DNA of 64,000 nt from Goodfellowiella coeruleoviolacea (GTDB lineage: Bacteria > Actinomycetota > Actinomycetes > Mycobacteriales > Pseudonocardiaceae), in the NCBI RefSeq assembly GCF_024171785.1, contig NZ_JAMTCK010000017.1, positions 124,001-188,000 on the forward strand, in the 5' to 3' direction. Positions 61,854 through 64,000 of this stretch are shown here, one piece after another. The position numbers and the translations under genes were made by a program. How positions within the stretch are numbered: position 1 is the first letter of the stretch; each line of letters begins with the position of its first letter. The notes beneath the pieces were generated by a model. That model saw only the letters and a program-made list of their open reading frames with translations, did not search any database and was not told the DNA's origin.

Positions 61854-63311
61854 TCAGGTCAGCGCGGCCCGGATCGGGTCGACCGCGAAGTAGGCGACGA
61901 ACGCGATCGCCACCACCCACATGAGGGGGTGAATCCCGCGCGCCCGGTGCGTGCAGAGCCGGATCACCACGTAGCTGACGAACCCGGCGCCGATGCCGTT
62001 GGCGATCGAGTAGGTGAACGGCATGACCACGATGGTCAGGAACGCCGGCAGCGCCACCGAGAAGTCGGTGAAGTCGATCTCCCTGACCTGGCCGACCATC
62101 AGCGCGCCGACCACCACCAGCGCCGGCGCCGCCGCCTCCACCGGCACCACCTGGTAGAGCGGGGTGAAGAACATGGCGGCCAGGAACAGCAGCCCGGTGA
62201 CCACGTTGGCCAGGCCGGTGCGGGCACCCTCGGCGATGCCCGACGCCGACTCCACGAACACCGTGTTCGAGCTGGCCGAGCCGGCGCCACCGGCCACCGC
62301 GCCCAGCCCCTCCACGAACAGGGCCTTGCCCACGCCGGGCAGCTGGCCGTTCTGGTCGACCAGGCCGCCCTCCTTGCCCAGGCCGGTCATGGTGCCCATG
62401 GCGTCGAAGAAGTTCGCCAGCACCAGGGTGAACACCAGCAGCGCCACGGTGATCGCGGGCAGCCTGGTCCACGCGCCGAACGAGAAGTCCCCCACCAGCG
62501 ACAGGTCGGGCAGGCCGATCACCTGGTCGGGCAGGGCCGGGTAGCCCAGGTTCCACCCCTTGGGGTTGGTTCCGGCGGACGGACCGGCGTGCACGATCGC
62601 CTCGACCACGATGGCCAGCACGGTGTTGGCCACCACCCCGATCAGGATCGCGCCGCGCACCCGCTTGGCCACCAGCACACCCGTGATGAGCAGCCCCGCC
62701 ACGAACACCGCCGTCGGCCAGGACGCGATCGAGCCGTGGATGCCCAGCCCGACCGGGACGGTGGTGTTGGCCGCGTCCGGCAGCCGGCGCACGAACCCGG
62801 CGTCCACCAGCCCGATGAAGCAGATGAACAGGCCGATGCCCACGGCGATGGCCGACTTGAGCGCGGCGGGCACCGCGTTGAACACGGCGGTGCGGAACCC
62901 GGTGGCCACCAGCACCAGGATGATCAGGCCGTCGATCACCACCAGGCCCATCGCCTCCGGCCAGCTCATCTGCGGCGCGATGGTGACCGCGAGCAGCGAG
63001 TTGATGCCCAGACCGGTGGCGATGGCGAACGGGTAGTTGGCGACCAGCCCGAACAGGATCGTCATCACCCCGGCGACCAGCGCGGTCACCGCGGCCACCT
63101 CGGGCACCGGCAGGATGTTGCCGAGCACGTCCCGCTTGGCCGAGGCGTCACCGGCCGAGTAGCTGCCCAGGATCAGCGGGTTGAGCACGACGATGTACGC
63201 CATGGTCACGAAGGTGACCAGGCCGCCCCTGACCTCCCGCCCCACGGTTGACCCGCGCTCGGACACCCGGAAGAACCGGTCGAGCGCTGAGCGCGGTGTG
63301 GTTGTGGCCAT
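61854..63311 (-). CDS. NCS2-family purine permease (AzgA-like)
   Basis: A 485-residue, 14-helix permease for adenine, guanine or hypoxanthine. Marks: GLVTFVTMAYIVVLNPLILG, the first conserved substrate motif ATGLGINSLLAVTIAP, NFFDAMGTMTGLGKEGGLVDQ in the second half and GSASSNTVFVESASGIAEGARTGLANV. The Asn-Ser/Thr-X-Phe in helix 10 region (SSNTVFVES) matches AzgA-type. ATG 63311 has GAGGGGAAC 5 nt upstream; the open frame further 5' is low-complexity shadow. Confidence 0.93.
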   Translation of the reverse strand: MATTTPRSALDRFFRVSERGSTVGREVRGGLVTFVTMAYIVVLNPLILGSYSAGDASAKRDVLGNILPVPEVAAVTALVAGVMTILFGLVANYPFAIATGLGINSLLAVTIAPQMSWPEAMGLVVIDGLIILVLVATGFRTAVFNAVPAALKSAIAVGIGLFICFIGLVDAGFVRRLPDAANTTVPVGLGIHGSIASWPTAVFVAGLLITGVLVAKRVRGAILIGVVANTVLAIVVEAIVHAGPSAGTNPKGWNLGYPALPDQVIGLPDLSLVGDFSFGAWTRLPAITVALLVFTLVLANFFDAMGTMTGLGKEGGLVDQNGQLPGVGKALFVEGLGAVAGGAGSASSNTVFVESASGIAEGARTGLANVVTGLLFLAAMFFTPLYQVVPVEAAAPALVVVGALMVGQVREIDFTDFSVALPAFLTIVVMPFTYSIANGIGAGFVSYVVIRLCTHRARGIHPLMWVVAIAFVAYFAVDPIRAALT

Positions 63312-63443
63312 GGTCGTTCCCCTCGAAGTTCGGCTTCCTGGTCGGCCGGCTGCGTCCGCACGCACTGCCCTGGTCGGTGTCGACCAGGCAGCGGCCGGGG
63401 GAAGCCTGCCTGACGGTTGTTTCGGCCAGGTAGCCTGCCTGAC

Positions 63444-63770
63444 GTGGCCAAGGTGACCGAACGCGACCCTCGGGGAGAGGCTGCCGGCGGCAACCAGAAC
63501 CGGCAACACGAACTGCCGCCGCCCCCGCCGCTGCCGCGCAGGTTCACGGACGTGGTGCCGATCGTCGTGGTCGGCTCCTCGATCATGTTCGTGGTGTTCG
63601 CGGTGCTGCTGGTCGCCCGGCTCGCCGCCGGCGTCGACTCCGGCGAGGTGATGTGGACCTGCCTGGCCGGCTGGGTCCTCGGCCTGATCGGCCTCGGCGT
63701 CGTGGCCTGGCAGCGCGCCGCCGCCCGCCGCGGCTCCCGAGGCGCCCAACAGGGCCTGCTCGACGACTGA
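63444..63770 (+). CDS. DUF2530-like small membrane protein
   Basis: A 108-residue protein: charged N-terminus, a Pro-run (LPPPPPLPRRFTDVV) then two transmembrane helices (VVVGSSIMFVVFAVLLVARLAA and GWVLGLIGLGVVAWQRAAAR). I recognise it as resembling actinobacterial DUF2530 (M. tuberculosis Rv0879c type), from memory. GTG 63444 lies 7 nt after TAGCCT, a leaderless-looking start. It is divergent from the purine permease. Confidence 0.8.
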   Translation: MAKVTERDPRGEAAGGNQNRQHELPPPPPLPRRFTDVVPIVVVGSSIMFVVFAVLLVARLAAGVDSGEVMWTCLAGWVLGLIGLGVVAWQRAAARRGSRGAQQGLLDD

Positions 63771-63840
63771 CCCCCCGTCAGCCGGTGCTCACCGACCCCG
63801 TGTTCACCGGTCGGTGCTCACCGGTCAGGGGCCTCACCGG

Positions 63841-64000
63841 TCAGGGGCTCGCGGTCGTCTCCGCGCCGCCAGCGGTGGCGGCGACCCGGTCGGGATGCCA
63901 CACCAGCCACTTCCGCTCGACCTGTTCCGCCAGGTCAACCCCGTGGTGCCGAGCCATCAGCAGCACGTGGCACAACACGTCGGCCAACTCGGCGCCGAAC
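63841..64000 (-). CDS. MazG-like nucleotide pyrophosphohydrolase, C-terminal part
   Basis: 53 codons (stop included) run off the right edge. FGAELADVLCHVLLMARHHGVDLAEQVERKW follows the all-alpha NTP pyrophosphatase pattern (Glu-X-X-Asp helix then a turn). The remainder is a polar tail. The active-site N-terminal half is outside the window, so the subclass cannot be named. Confidence 0.7.
   Translation of the reverse strand, partial: FGAELADVLCHVLLMARHHGVDLAEQVERKWLVWHPDRVAATAGGAETTASP

Noticed and set aside
61623-63251. Long plus-strand frame over the MarR and purine-permease genes
   Set aside because: Antisense artefact; no ribosome site, repetitive His/Arg/Asp composition.

Overview
The window is high-GC DNA from a filamentous actinomycete, most likely of the Pseudonocardiales. 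The grounds are strong G/C at third codon positions, frequent GTG starts, SepH, an Scr1-type helix-turn-helix regulator, a DUF2537/DUF2530-like gene set, and dense two-component, ECF-sigma and ABC/MFS genes. The species is not identifiable by reading. I saw no tRNA, rRNA, CRISPR array, transposase, phage or complete natural-product cluster. The window is chromosomal core interleaved with accessory genes.

Layout. 0-6 kb: truncated amidohydrolase, HxlR regulator divergent from a quinone-oxidoreductase-like MDR enzyme, aldose epimerase, ECF41-like sigma factor, a small P-loop protein behind a 9-residue leader peptide (MQQFFFPLG), and an Scr1-type regulator. 6-12.6 kb: two-gene membrane glycosylation operon, APC permease, MFS exporter, pdxH. 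12.8-18.3 kb: hypothetical gene, then a complete urease operon ureABCFGD without ureE. 18.5-22.3 kb: citA, serC, sepH. 22.3-27.4 kb: long intergenic region with an 18-bp palindrome before a fatty-acid desaturase, overlapped by a histidine kinase and followed by its response regulator, then two small hypotheticals. 27.5-32.6 kb: heterodimeric ABC exporter, GNAT, HD phosphohydrolase. 32.7-37.2 kb: ECF sigma plus CU044_5270-type partner, secreted ricin-B lectin, DUF2537-like protein, SpoU methyltransferase.

37.4-43.5 kb: GCS2 carboxylate-amine ligase, hypothetical, then an ABC-F ATPase preceded by a TsnR-type 23S rRNA 2'-O-methyltransferase (thiostrepton-resistance family), a CGNR-like zinc protein, and Fe/Mn superoxide dismutase behind a good match to the nickel-responsive Nur box. 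43.6-48.1 kb: repeats, orphan ABC-2 permease, secreted peptidase of the TAP type, second kinase/regulator pair. 48.1-51.9 kb: three minisatellites, then two paralogous membrane glycosyltransferases flanking the remains of a Ser/Thr kinase. 51.9-59.6 kb: DUF4232 lipoprotein downstream of an IdeR-type iron box, MMPL transporter divergent from an ArsR-type regulator with twin operators, then a small membrane protein and a MacB/FtsX-type ABC system. 59.8-64 kb: MarR-MFS operon, NCS2 purine permease, DUF2530-like protein, partial MazG-like hydrolase.

How the genes fit together. Several units touch ribosome-targeting antibiotic stress: the leader-peptide gene, tsnR-like and ABC-F genes, and two drug-type MFS pumps. 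Metal homeostasis links the nickel enzyme urease, the Nur-boxed SOD and the orphan iron box. The gene set DUF2530, MarR, SpoU, DUF2537, SepH, SerC and CitA recalls the M. tuberculosis Rv0879c-Rv0889c neighbourhood, here scattered by accessory insertions.
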